DNA from: SpSt-28 sp036824555
GTDB taxonomy: Archaea; Aenigmatarchaeota; Aenigmatarchaeia; CG10238-14; SpSt-28
Assembly (NCBI GenBank): GCA_036824555.1
Contig: DAISZX010000010.1
Span: forward strand, 1-11,124
Direction of reading: 5' to 3'
DNA length: 11,124 nucleotides
This document shows positions 1 through 6,171 of the stretch, piece by piece. The position numbers and the translations under genes are program-made. The notes beneath the pieces are model-generated. The model was given only the letters and a program-made list of their open reading frames with translations. It searched no databases and had not been told where the DNA came from. Every line of letters begins with the position of its first letter. Positions within the stretch are counted from its first letter, which is position 1.

Positions 1-182
1 ATGGAAAAATCGCAAAATTTATTATTATCGAAAGTAAAAGAGAGAAAAGCGTTGCCAGAAGAAAGAATATGAAAGAGGCTGAAATGTTAGAAGTAGGTTG
101 TATTTTCAGATCACAAAACTTTAAAATTCTCTCTTCTTTTTCCAAGTATTCGTTTGAAAACTTGAATCTAATTAAATTATAA
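1..182 (+). other. Left edge, possible 3' end of a gene entering the window
   Basis: No complete gene is visible here. Two plus-strand frames are open from the left edge. One ends at a TGA at 70-72 and its short tail is rich in Lys and Glu (ending PEERI). The other stays open from position 3 to a TAA at 180-182. Either could be the C-terminal tail of a gene convergent with the ATPase at 229, but neither resembles a family I know, and AT-rich non-coding DNA can stay open this long by chance. The frame-1 tail looks slightly more protein-like. Positions 183-228 hold no gene. Confidence 0.2.
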
Positions 183-197
183 GAAAAATCGCAAAAT
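4..197 (+). repeat. 15-bp direct repeat, two copies (4-18 and 183-197)
   Basis: The 15-mer GAAAAATCGCAAAAT occurs identically at 4-18 and 183-197, 179 bp apart. It contains the CG-bearing core TCGC, so it is not simple poly-A/T. With only two copies and one unit of about 179 bp visible, it cannot be called a CRISPR repeat. It could be a duplicated regulatory element, an edge of a mobile unit, or chance in AT-rich DNA. Confidence 0.4.
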
Positions 198-217
198 AAT
201 TCGTAAATGTTTTTCTT
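181..217 (-). terminator. Candidate terminator of the secretion ATPase gene
   Basis: Just downstream of the ATPase stop codon, the minus strand carries an 8-bp inverted repeat (181-188 pairs with 210-217) whose second arm is the T-rich run TTTTTCTT. Archaeal termination depends mainly on such T tracts. The stem is all A/T except for one G-C pair and its loop is about 21 nt, so any role of the hairpin itself is doubtful. Confidence 0.3.
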
Positions 218-228
218 CTCCACTATCT

Positions 229-2394
229 CTACCTCAGCTTATTTTTAAACCAATTTAGCCACCTCTCGTAAACAAGCTTAGAATCTACATAACCCACTTC
301 TCTAGAAACCTCTTCGGAAATTAAATGAAATGCCTCATTAGCAGCTACTACCCACTCGGCTTCCAAAATCTCTGGTTTATTCAACTTTTCAGAAAATTCT
401 ACCATAGTCTGCTTTATTTTGGCTCTGAGTAGAATGTTATCCCAAACTCTATCCCAAGCTCCATGCCATTCTCTAACTCTCTTAGCAATCTCATTCAAAA
501 CTTCAGATTCTCCATTCAAAAGTACATCCGTCGGCTTTAACGTATCTTCCTTCGCAGAATAAGTCATTAAAGGAACAAAAGCTCCTTCAAGCATTGGATC
601 CTCTCTCCACTTCTTTCTCACTTCCACAACTTCAGTAACTCTTCTGAATCTTTTCAAGCCATCTGGACTTCTAATAACGTTTGCTATAACTATTATATCT
701 AGAGCTTTAAAACTAGTTGGAACTAAGCCTAAATCATGAACAACTCTATCGTAAACTCCATAAGCAGATTCGCCATGAATAGTACCAGCAACTAAATTCG
801 CTAAAGCTCCTATTCTCATTGCTTCAAATAAAACTGTCGACTCTTTACTTCTTACTTCACCAACTATTAGAGCGGAATCACCCAATCTTAAAGCTGTTCT
901 CAATGCCTCTTCTGGAGCTAATTCTGTTTCTACATGCGTGATTACAGAGCGAGATTTCAGATGTAATACGTTATATCCAAGCCTCCTGTAGATTTCCACA
1001 GGTAGCTCTGGTGTGTCTTCCTGAATTATTACTCTATACCTTCTCATCAGCTCCAATATCATTGAAGAAAGTAAACTAGTTTTTCCAGAACCTCTTCCTC
1101 CAGCAACCAAAACTGTTCTACCACCATCTATAATAAAACTCATCAAACCAGCAAAGAGTGGATTGAAGTACTTTGCTTTAATGAATAAAGGAAAGGTCCA
1201 AGGATTTTCTCTGTGCCTTCTGAAAGCAAACCCAAGACCTGCTGAAGATAAAGTTCTTGTAACCGCGGCAACTCTCGCTCTGCCAATTGGCAAAGTTATT
1301 TCCGTGTCTAAAACTGGATTTGCCTCATCTAGAGGTCTACCTGAATAAAGTCTAAACCTTGTAGCCCACGCTTCAGCCTCTTCCGGAGTTACAATAAGGT
1401 TTGTTTCGCATTCCCCATAATCTGCATGATTTATAAAAATTGGGGAGCTCCCGGGTGGAGCATTTACATAGATATCTTGAATTTTATCGTCTGCTAGCAA
1501 AATCTCTAAAACTCCAAATCCAACAGTATATCTAACCAAAATCTCTGCCAACTCATTTATTTCTTTTGGAGAAATTGGGAGACCTTTAGTAACAACCAAA
1601 TCTTTCAATATCGCAGTTCCCCTCTCAACAAAAACTTTTCTCACAGCCTCCAATTCTCTTAACTCTTTCTCTTCCATTCTTCTTTCCATCAATATTCCTC
1701 TTGCTTCATTCAAAAGAGAATATTTTTCCTCAGAGAGAGAAAACTCTTTTGAAAATACGAAGTACAAAAGCCTAACTCTATCAGGAACTTTATAAATACT
1801 AACCTCGCTCCCATCTTTCAACCTATATTTCTCAACAAGCTCTGAGCCTTTTGGAGGAAATAGAGAAAATCTGCTAAGCATGAAAATTGGTCTCATAGTA
1901 GGAATGAAGATGGACCTATATAGCTCTCTATTACCAGGAATGTACCTATTTAACTTATCTTTAATCTCTCTAAATAGCCTAGTTTCCTCAAAACTTTTCT
2001 TAAGAGGAATTAAAAACTCTCTAGTGTATTGCTCCTCCGGATTTTTAAAAGCGTGGATAGAGGCTTTAATATAACAAAGTATCGGATCTGAAAGAAGTAG
2101 ACTTAACAATTCTCTGGTTAAATTATGGTATTTTGGGAAAAAATCCAAATTCAAAACTCCTCTTTCTTTAACAAAGTATCTATAAATGTTAGCTATTTCT
2201 TTTAGAATCTCTACTTGCTCCTCTGGATACTCAATTTCCCTATACTCAGATATGGTTACCCTTCCAATTTCTGGCATTTCGATTAATTTCTTCATCACAA
2301 ACTCCATCATTTCTTTCGAATCTTCTATTGTGGTAAAAGACCTCCAGTCCCTCGCAATAATTCTAAGCTCATTGCCTCTGACTTCAATTTCCAT
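229..2394 (-). CDS. Type II/IV secretion system ATPase (type IV pilus/archaellum-type, GspE/TadA/FlaI family)
   Basis: This is a 721-residue cytoplasmic hexameric-type ATPase of the family that powers type IV pilus, archaellum or related assembly. The secretion-ATPase N domain is recognisable at about 285-400, beginning with the DDKIQDIYVN signature (302-311). The core follows: Walker A GGRGSGKT (432-439, Lys438), an Asp box around QEDTPEL (458-464), Walker B ending in GEVR with the probable catalytic Glu513, and a His box TIHGES (538-543). About 280 residues precede the recognisable N domain and about 120 residues of mostly helical character follow the core, so it is longer than a typical FlaI or GspE. 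The ATG start has a good Shine-Dalgarno 9 nt upstream. It is divergent from a four-gene cluster encoding coiled-coil and membrane proteins. No pilin or FlaJ/TadC-like platform is in the window, so the exact machine cannot be named. Confidence 0.93.
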   Translation of the reverse strand: MEIEVRGNELRIIARDWRSFTTIEDSKEMMEFVMKKLIEMPEIGRVTISEYREIEYPEEQVEILKEIANIYRYFVKERGVLNLDFFPKYHNLTRELLSLLLSDPILCYIKASIHAFKNPEEQYTREFLIPLKKSFEETRLFREIKDKLNRYIPGNRELYRSIFIPTMRPIFMLSRFSLFPPKGSELVEKYRLKDGSEVSIYKVPDRVRLLYFVFSKEFSLSEEKYSLLNEARGILMERRMEEKELRELEAVRKVFVERGTAILKDLVVTKGLPISPKEINELAEILVRYTVGFGVLEILLADDKIQDIYVNAPPGSSPIFINHADYGECETNLIVTPEEAEAWATRFRLYSGRPLDEANPVLDTEITLPIGRARVAAVTRTLSSAGLGFAFRRHRENPWTFPLFIKAKYFNPLFAGLMSFIIDGGRTVLVAGGRGSGKTSLLSSMILELMRRYRVIIQEDTPELPVEIYRRLGYNVLHLKSRSVITHVETELAPEEALRTALRLGDSALIVGEVRSKESTVLFEAMRIGALANLVAGTIHGESAYGVYDRVVHDLGLVPTSFKALDIIVIANVIRSPDGLKRFRRVTEVVEVRKKWREDPMLEGAFVPLMTYSAKEDTLKPTDVLLNGESEVLNEIAKRVREWHGAWDRVWDNILLRAKIKQTMVEFSEKLNKPEILEAEWVVAANEAFHLISEEVSREVGYVDSKLVYERWLNWFKNKLR

Positions 2395-2404
2395 ATATTT
2401 ATTT
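2393..2404 (+). promoter_or_regulatory. Candidate TATA box for the four-gene plus-strand cluster
   Basis: ATATATTTATTT is centred about 25-26 nt before the ATG at 2424. That is where an archaeal TATA box sits for a leaderless transcript, and no Shine-Dalgarno precedes that ATG. The element overlaps the first codon of the divergent ATPase gene, so the two transcription units share a very short control region. Confidence 0.4.
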
Positions 2405-2411
2405 CACCACC
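2404..2411 (-). promoter_or_regulatory. Shine-Dalgarno of the secretion ATPase
   Basis: GGTGGTGA on the minus strand, 9 nt before the ATPase ATG, closely matches the archaeal consensus GGAGGTGA. It supports that start codon and implies the mRNA has a leader. The ATPase promoter must therefore lie farther upstream, probably inside the beginning of the divergent gene. Confidence 0.6.
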
Positions 2412-2423
2412 ATAAAATTATCT

Positions 2424-2819
2424 ATGGCAGAAAAAATTACGGCCCAAACCTTTCCAATAGAACTTAATGAGTTAAATAGAAGGGTTAGGATGCTTGAGAT
2501 AAAAATGGATAAGCTAGAGGAAAGAGTTCTTTCCCTTGAAAAATCAATAGAAGCGTTAAAAAATGATGTTAGGATATTAAAGGATGTCACCGAAAAAAAG
2601 GTTATCGATGTTAGAAATGAAATCCTTATGTTAAAAGAAAAAATTGAAGATTTTGATAAGAAGATTGGCCAGTTTGTTTCTAAAACTGAGTTTCAAAAAG
2701 TGAAAATGTTTATAGATATTATTAATCCTTTAACTTCCAACTTTGTATCTAAAGATGAATTAGAATCTGTTATAGGAGAGTTGAAAAAAAGTATTTTAAA
2801 ACAGGAAAACAAAGTATAA
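2424..2819 (+). CDS. Coiled-coil protein of unknown function beside the secretion ATPase
   Basis: This 131-residue, highly charged soluble protein has no signal peptide or TM segment. Residues about 12-82 show continuous heptad spacing of Leu/Ile/Val (for example RVRMLEIKMDKLEERVLSLE) and should form a long parallel coiled coil. A second part carries two similar short motifs, FVSKTEF (84-90) and FVSKDEL (107-113), flanking an INPL turn (100-103). The NPL-x-FV-S/T-x-E pattern resembles C-terminal segments of archaeal coiled-coil proteins that accompany pilus or archaellum ATPases, but this comparison is from memory and weak. It is the first gene of a plus-strand cluster, followed after 10 bp by another coiled-coil gene. 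It may be a stalk or scaffold subunit that oligomerises through the coil. No enzymatic motif is seen. Confidence 0.75.
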   Translation: MAEKITAQTFPIELNELNRRVRMLEIKMDKLEERVLSLEKSIEALKNDVRILKDVTEKKVIDVRNEILMLKEKIEDFDKKIGQFVSKTEFQKVKMFIDIINPLTSNFVSKDELESVIGELKKSILKQENKV

Positions 2820-2829
2820 AATTGAGAGT

Positions 2830-3450
2830 ATGCCGCTACAAATTTTTAAAAAACAACAAAGGTCTCCTCCAGTTGAAAGAGTTAAGGAACTTTCTTCTCA
2901 TGGGTTTTCCGAACCAGAAATAATTGACGTTTTAAGGAAAGAAGGCTATAACCCGCAAGAAATAGACATAGCATTAACACAGGCGCTTAAAGAAAAGTTA
3001 GAACCGCCTCCTATGATACTAGAACAAAAAAAGGAAGAAAAAACACAAAGTATTGAGGAAATTGCGAAAAAACTTCAACCAGAACAACAAACTATTCCAC
3101 AAATTCAGCAGCCACAGACTCAGCAACAATACACGTGGGAGGACTACTTCAATTATATAGATTATCTGATTCATTCGAGAATAAGTGAAGTAAACAAAGA
3201 GTTGGAGAAGTTTAACTTTAAGTATCAAAATTTGGAGAAAAGAATAGAGGAAATTAATCAAATCATAAGACACTCAAGCATGACAAAAGAAGAAGCGTAT
3301 AGTCAAATTCTTAGAAAAATCGAAGAATTGAAATCCTCCATTAATGAAATTTCCCAAAGGATAAGCGTTTTAGAAGAGTTATTAAAGGAAATATTACCAG
3401 CGCTAATAGATTCTGTTAGATCTCTCGCAAAATTAGCCCAGAATAAATAG
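2830..3450 (+). CDS. Helical-domain, Q/P-linker, coiled-coil protein of unknown function
   Basis: This 206-residue soluble protein is built in modules. Residues about 14-54 form a small helical domain with two related G-(F/Y)-x-x-x-E-I repeats (GFSEPEII at 25-32 and GYNPQEID at 39-46). This resembles UBA-like or Pex14-N-like three-helix adaptor domains. A linker follows, with a Gln/Pro-rich stretch at 83-100. Then comes an aromatic patch (YTWEDYFNYIDYL, 101-113) leading into a long coiled coil at about 116-190, interrupted near 148-152. The architecture suggests a tether: a docking domain on a flexible arm attached to an oligomerising coil. It lies 10 bp after the preceding coiled-coil gene and 29 bp before the membrane-protein pair, so it probably works with them. 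The family assignment of the N-terminal domain is inference. No catalytic residues are evident. Confidence 0.75.
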   Translation: MPLQIFKKQQRSPPVERVKELSSHGFSEPEIIDVLRKEGYNPQEIDIALTQALKEKLEPPPMILEQKKEEKTQSIEEIAKKLQPEQQTIPQIQQPQTQQQYTWEDYFNYIDYLIHSRISEVNKELEKFNFKYQNLEKRIEEINQIIRHSSMTKEEAYSQILRKIEELKSSINEISQRISVLEELLKEILPALIDSVRSLAKLAQNK

Positions 3451-3459
3451 AATTTAAAG
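3451..3459 (+). promoter_or_regulatory. Candidate TATA box before the membrane-protein pair
   Basis: AATTTAAAG in the 29-bp gap is centred about 25 nt before the ATG at 3480, which has no Shine-Dalgarno. This is the spacing expected of an archaeal leaderless promoter. The membrane-protein pair may therefore have its own promoter as well as read-through from the two coiled-coil genes. Confidence 0.35.
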
Positions 3460-3479
3460 CTTAAAACTATAAGATTGTT

Positions 3480-4010
3480 ATGAGTGATGTCTTCGCCTTA
3501 ATAGTTTCTAAATTAGTTGGACTGGGATTTTTCAATCTCCTAACATTTCTACTTGCACTAACTTTAATTTATGCCCTCTTAAGACAAAGAAAAATTTTTG
3601 GAGAAAGTCCATTGATAAATGGTATAATCGCATTTTCAATCGCATTTTTCATTTTTGCCTATCCAGTTATTAGCGGAGTAAGTCTCGTAGTTCCGATAAC
3701 TACATTCTTTTCCCAAGCATTTGTATTTTTATTAATTTTCTTTATTGGATTTTTGATAGCAAGCATATTCTACCCAAAGTTTCCAGAAGTACTAGGCACG
3801 TTTTTCAAGAGTAGGAATGTTCTATTCTCGATGATTGCCCTCTCCATAGCACTTTTCGTTACAAGCGGGCTTGTTGGAGTTATCTATACCACTGCAGCTT
3901 CCTCTCAAAAACAACCAGCTCCACCATCTGAAAATGTTTTACTCATTACAGGATTAATAGCTGCTTTTATTACATTATTAATTGCTGGGAGTGTGGGTAG
4001 AGAAGGATGA
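3480..4010 (+). CDS. Polytopic membrane protein, paralogue 1 of a tandem pair
   Basis: This is a 176-residue membrane protein with about five hydrophobic segments (roughly 16-34, 47-68, 72-97, 113-137 and 150-172). A basic and polar loop follows the first segment (RQRKIFGE, 35-42) and a Pro-rich loop lies near 143-150. There is no cleavable signal peptide and no enzyme motif. It is clearly a paralogue of the next gene. GFF aligns at 16-18 in both, LLR at 33-35, K-x-FGE at 38-42, and AYPVISG (60-66) matches AYPIITG three residues later. The genes overlap by 4 bp (ATGA), which implies coupled translation and perhaps a heteromeric membrane complex. Its place in a cluster divergent from a secretion ATPase makes a membrane-platform or channel role possible. 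That is inference only, and it does not look like FlaJ/TadC. Confidence 0.8.
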   Translation: MSDVFALIVSKLVGLGFFNLLTFLLALTLIYALLRQRKIFGESPLINGIIAFSIAFFIFAYPVISGVSLVVPITTFFSQAFVFLLIFFIGFLIASIFYPKFPEVLGTFFKSRNVLFSMIALSIALFVTSGLVGVIYTTAASSQKQPAPPSENVLLITGLIAAFITLLIAGSVGREG

Positions 4011-4561
4011 CGAATGGATTAGAAACCGTCCTAATAAACTTGAATAGAATGGGGTTCTTCGCATTTTTACCATTTCTTCTAACTGCAGCGATTTTTTATG
4101 GACTGCTAAGAAGGTCAAAGCTATTTGGAGAGCCAGAAAAAAATGTGGTAGTGAATGCTACTGTAGCCTTGGTTGCAGCTTTCATGGTATGGGCCTATCC
4201 TATAATAACCGGAACTAGCATTCAAGAATATCAACAATTCTTCTCTACCTTTTTTCTAAAGGGAACAATAGCTACTGTAACAATTGTAATTGGTCTCGTC
4301 ATCGCTGGTATGTTCTTTCCTGAAGAGGGAATAGGAAAAGTATTAAAAAATAAGCTTGAGGGAAAATTTGGTATCGGGATAGTTCTTTTTGGTTTGTTGA
4401 TCGGTGGTGGAGTCTTGCTAGCTAGCGGTGCTAGCTCATTTTTTGGATTATCAGTCGAAAACATCAACACAGAGTTAATTTATTCTATAGTCTTTCTCAT
4501 TCTTTTCATCGGAATAATAGGATTCGTAGTATGGATAACCGGAAAAGAAACAAAGAAATAA
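4007..4561 (+). CDS. Polytopic membrane protein, paralogue 2 of a tandem pair
   Basis: This 184-residue paralogue of the preceding gene has about five TM segments (roughly 16-35, 47-68, 83-103, 122-143 and 157-177). It shares the GFF (16-18), GLLRRSKLFGE (32-42) and AYPIITG (63-69) signatures. It differs by a soluble loop between TM3 and TM4 (EEGIGKVLKNKLEGKFG) and a basic C-terminus (GKETKK). Its ATG overlaps the TGA of paralogue 1. Divergence outside the shared motifs points to an old duplication with specialisation of the two copies. The gene ends exactly where the convergent dph5 gene ends, with no base between the two stop codons. Function is unknown. The cluster context suggests a membrane partner for the coiled-coil proteins and possibly for the divergent secretion ATPase. 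Confidence 0.8.
   Translation: MTNGLETVLINLNRMGFFAFLPFLLTAAIFYGLLRRSKLFGEPEKNVVVNATVALVAAFMVWAYPIITGTSIQEYQQFFSTFFLKGTIATVTIVIGLVIAGMFFPEEGIGKVLKNKLEGKFGIGIVLFGLLIGGGVLLASGASSFFGLSVENINTELIYSIVFLILFIGIIGFVVWITGKETKK
4542..4561 (-). terminator. Candidate T-rich terminator of dph5
   Basis: Immediately after the dph5 stop codon the minus strand reads TTATTTCTTTGTTTCTTTTC, a T-rich stretch of the kind that ends archaeal transcripts. It lies wholly inside the 3' coding end of the convergent membrane-protein gene. Confidence 0.35.
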
Positions 4562-5293
4562 TCAGAATCTTTCTAACATCTCTCTTTCAGAAAAGTGCAA
4601 ACTTCCGGGAATTACTATAACTGCCGGTAAATCTGCCTTCACATCAATTAAATCTTCAGCATTTCCCCATAATATCTTTTTATTGGTACTACCTAAACGA
4701 GAAGCAATAATTATCTTTTCTTTTCTTTCCACAGCCCTATTTTCAAGAAGGAATTTTAGCGCTTCCCCAACCTCCAAAAACTTGTTGCACTCTAAATCTA
4801 TATCCAATAGACATAAGGTATGAAGTCCCCTTTTCTTGTTTTGCTCTATTGTTTCTATTATGGAACTTACAAAATTTACTCTTTCTTTTAGAGGTATCGT
4901 CACGGGAGGGCCAAACTTATATGAGTGTAAACCAGTTTCGCACACTGCCGAAATGATGGAGGAGTTGTGAAGAACCTTGAAATCTATTTTATTTTTCATA
5001 CATTCGATTAAAAGAGAAGAATGTGTAGTAGCAACTAGTGGGTCTCCTGGAGTGAAAATAATCACTTTTTTGTCTTTTGCTAAAGAAATAATTTTACCGC
5101 TTTCTTCCTCCAAATCTTTTCTCTTAAGAATTTGTACCTTTCTTCCAATTATTTTCTCTAAATTTTCAACGCTGCCAAGCCAAATATTTGTGTACAACTC
5201 TACGAAAACATAATCCGAGTCTTTTGCTTCTTCCAACTCTTCAAGGGTTATTCCTCTCTCGTCCGAAATCCCAAGACCAGCCAATATTAGCAT
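4562..5293 (-). CDS. dph5: Diphthine synthase (diphthamide biosynthesis methyltransferase)
   Basis: This 243-residue SAM-dependent methyltransferase of the tetrapyrrole-methylase (class III) fold methylates the modified His of translation elongation factor 2 on the way to diphthamide. Family signatures are present in order: the N-terminal LAGLGI strand-loop, GDPLVATTHSSL (83-94), the HNSSIISAV segment (109-117), and GLHSYKFG followed by PPVTIPL (121-135). Length is normal for archaeal Dph5 (about 240-270). The ATG start gives MLILAGLGISDE, the expected beginning. No Shine-Dalgarno precedes it, so the mRNA is probably leaderless. Its start codon is only 2 bp from the first possible start of the divergent tRNA methyltransferase, and its stop abuts the convergent membrane-protein gene. 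Other diphthamide genes are not in the window. Confidence 0.95.
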   Translation of the reverse strand: MLILAGLGISDERGITLEELEEAKDSDYVFVELYTNIWLGSVENLEKIIGRKVQILKRKDLEEESGKIISLAKDKKVIIFTPGDPLVATTHSSLLIECMKNKIDFKVLHNSSIISAVCETGLHSYKFGPPVTIPLKERVNFVSSIIETIEQNKKRGLHTLCLLDIDLECNKFLEVGEALKFLLENRAVERKEKIIIASRLGSTNKKILWGNAEDLIDVKADLPAVIVIPGSLHFSEREMLERF

Positions 5294-5320
5294 AAATGTT
5301 AAAGGAAAAGTATATTAAAA
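5289..5320. promoter_or_regulatory. Divergent dph5 / trm5-like control region
   Basis: The short stretch between the divergent genes holds a TATA-like TATATTAAA (5311-5319), read as TTTAATATA toward dph5 and centred about 22-24 nt from its ATG. A weaker CATAAATG (5291-5298) lies about 26 nt before the ATG at 5320. Both genes may be leaderless, each using a TATA box that overlaps the 5' end of the other. Confidence 0.3.
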
Positions 5321-6171
5321 TGAGTAAACTAGAGGAAGAAGTAGAAGTTTTTGCACAATTGGAAAAATTGAAGAACGAAAGACCTAGCAGTTTTGATGTG
5401 ATCGGGCACATAGCAATAGTAGAGGTACCAGAAAGGTTGAAAAAGAAAAAGAAGTTGGTAGCGAAAGTGATAATGGGATTGAACAGACACATAAAAACTG
5501 TGCTGGAAAAGGCAAGTGAAAGAAAAGGGATATATAGAACAAGAAATTATAAATTCTTAGCTGGAGAGAAAAATTTCGAAACCTTACACAAAGAGTATGG
5601 GTGCGTATTCAAGTTAGATCCAACCAAAGTTTATTTTTCTCCTAGAGAATTAACGGAAAGACAAAGAATAGCATCTCAAGTTAAGGAAGGCGAAACCGTT
5701 ATGGTAATGTTTGCTGGTGTTGCACCGTATGCAATTCAAATAGCAAAAAAACAGCCCAAAGTAAAGGAGGTAGTTGCAATAGAAATAAATCCGGTTGCAG
5801 TAAAATATGCTAGAGAAAATGTAATTCTCAATAAAGTTAGTGATAAGGTAAAAATTATAGAGGGAGATGTTAGAGAAAAGTGTATCGATTTTTATGGAAA
5901 ATGCGACAGGGTTGTTATGCCTCTTCCCATGGGAGGGGAGGATTTTTTAGAAATAGCAGTAAACTGTTTAAAGGAAAGAGGCCATATACATTTTTATAAC
6001 TGGGGGTCTGAACCAAATATATTTGAAAATGCAGAAAAAATTGTGATGGAAAAACTCGGTAAATTAGGAGTAAAATATAAAATCATTAACAGAAGGAAAG
6101 TTTTGCCGTACGCTCCAAGAAAGTGGAAAGTTTGTCTAGATATATATGTAGAGAAGGTAGAAGAGAGATGA
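5320..6171 (+). CDS. trm5: Trm5-family tRNA (guanine37) methyltransferase
   Basis: This class I SAM methyltransferase most likely makes m1G37 in the tRNA anticodon loop, which prevents frameshifting. Numbered from the ATG at 5320 (283 residues), it has a D2-like RNA-binding region from about 25 to 105 and then the signature KVYFSPRELTER (103-114). The SAM motif is FAGVAPYAI (131-139), followed by EINPVAVKYARENV (155-168), an acidic DVRE (183-186) and the motif-IV-like MPLPM (200-204). The C-terminus KVLPYAPRKWKV is typical. The N-terminal D1 domain of longer Trm5 proteins is missing, which also occurs in Taw2, the wyosine aminocarboxypropyl transferase. SPR and the LP motif favour Trm5 over Taw2. 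An ATG at 5296 would add eight residues. The 5320 ATG fits better with a TATA-like element about 26 nt upstream. The gene overlaps the protease gene by 4 bp (ATGA). Confidence 0.85.
   Translation: MSKLEEEVEVFAQLEKLKNERPSSFDVIGHIAIVEVPERLKKKKKLVAKVIMGLNRHIKTVLEKASERKGIYRTRNYKFLAGEKNFETLHKEYGCVFKLDPTKVYFSPRELTERQRIASQVKEGETVMVMFAGVAPYAIQIAKKQPKVKEVVAIEINPVAVKYARENVILNKVSDKVKIIEGDVREKCIDFYGKCDRVVMPLPMGGEDFLEIAVNCLKERGHIHFYNWGSEPNIFENAEKIVMEKLGKLGVKYKIINRRKVLPYAPRKWKVCLDIYVEKVEER

Noticed and set aside
4..197. CRISPR-like repeat-spacer unit
   Set aside because: Only two copies of a 15-mer, 179 bp apart. Repeats are too short and spacing too large for a CRISPR array.
2399..2590. Minus-strand open frame opposite the first coiled-coil gene
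   Set aside because: It is a shadow of the heptad-rich plus-strand gene. Its Ser/Leu/Phe-rich composition is the usual antisense of Lys/Glu-rich coding.
4417..4435. Clustered GCTAGC palindromes that could form a hairpin
   Set aside because: They lie in the middle of the second membrane-protein gene and encode an ordinary small-residue TM stretch (LLASGASS). Nothing indicates a regulatory role.
5433..5463. A-rich Lys-coding run that might indicate a frameshift site in the tRNA methyltransferase
   Set aside because: The frame stays open and conserved motifs continue in the same frame on the downstream side. The run simply encodes a lysine cluster.
6123..6167. Longer start for the M50 protease
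   Set aside because: The extra 15 residues are polar, overlap the tRNA methyltransferase coding region, and precede a TM segment that naturally begins at the 6168 ATG.
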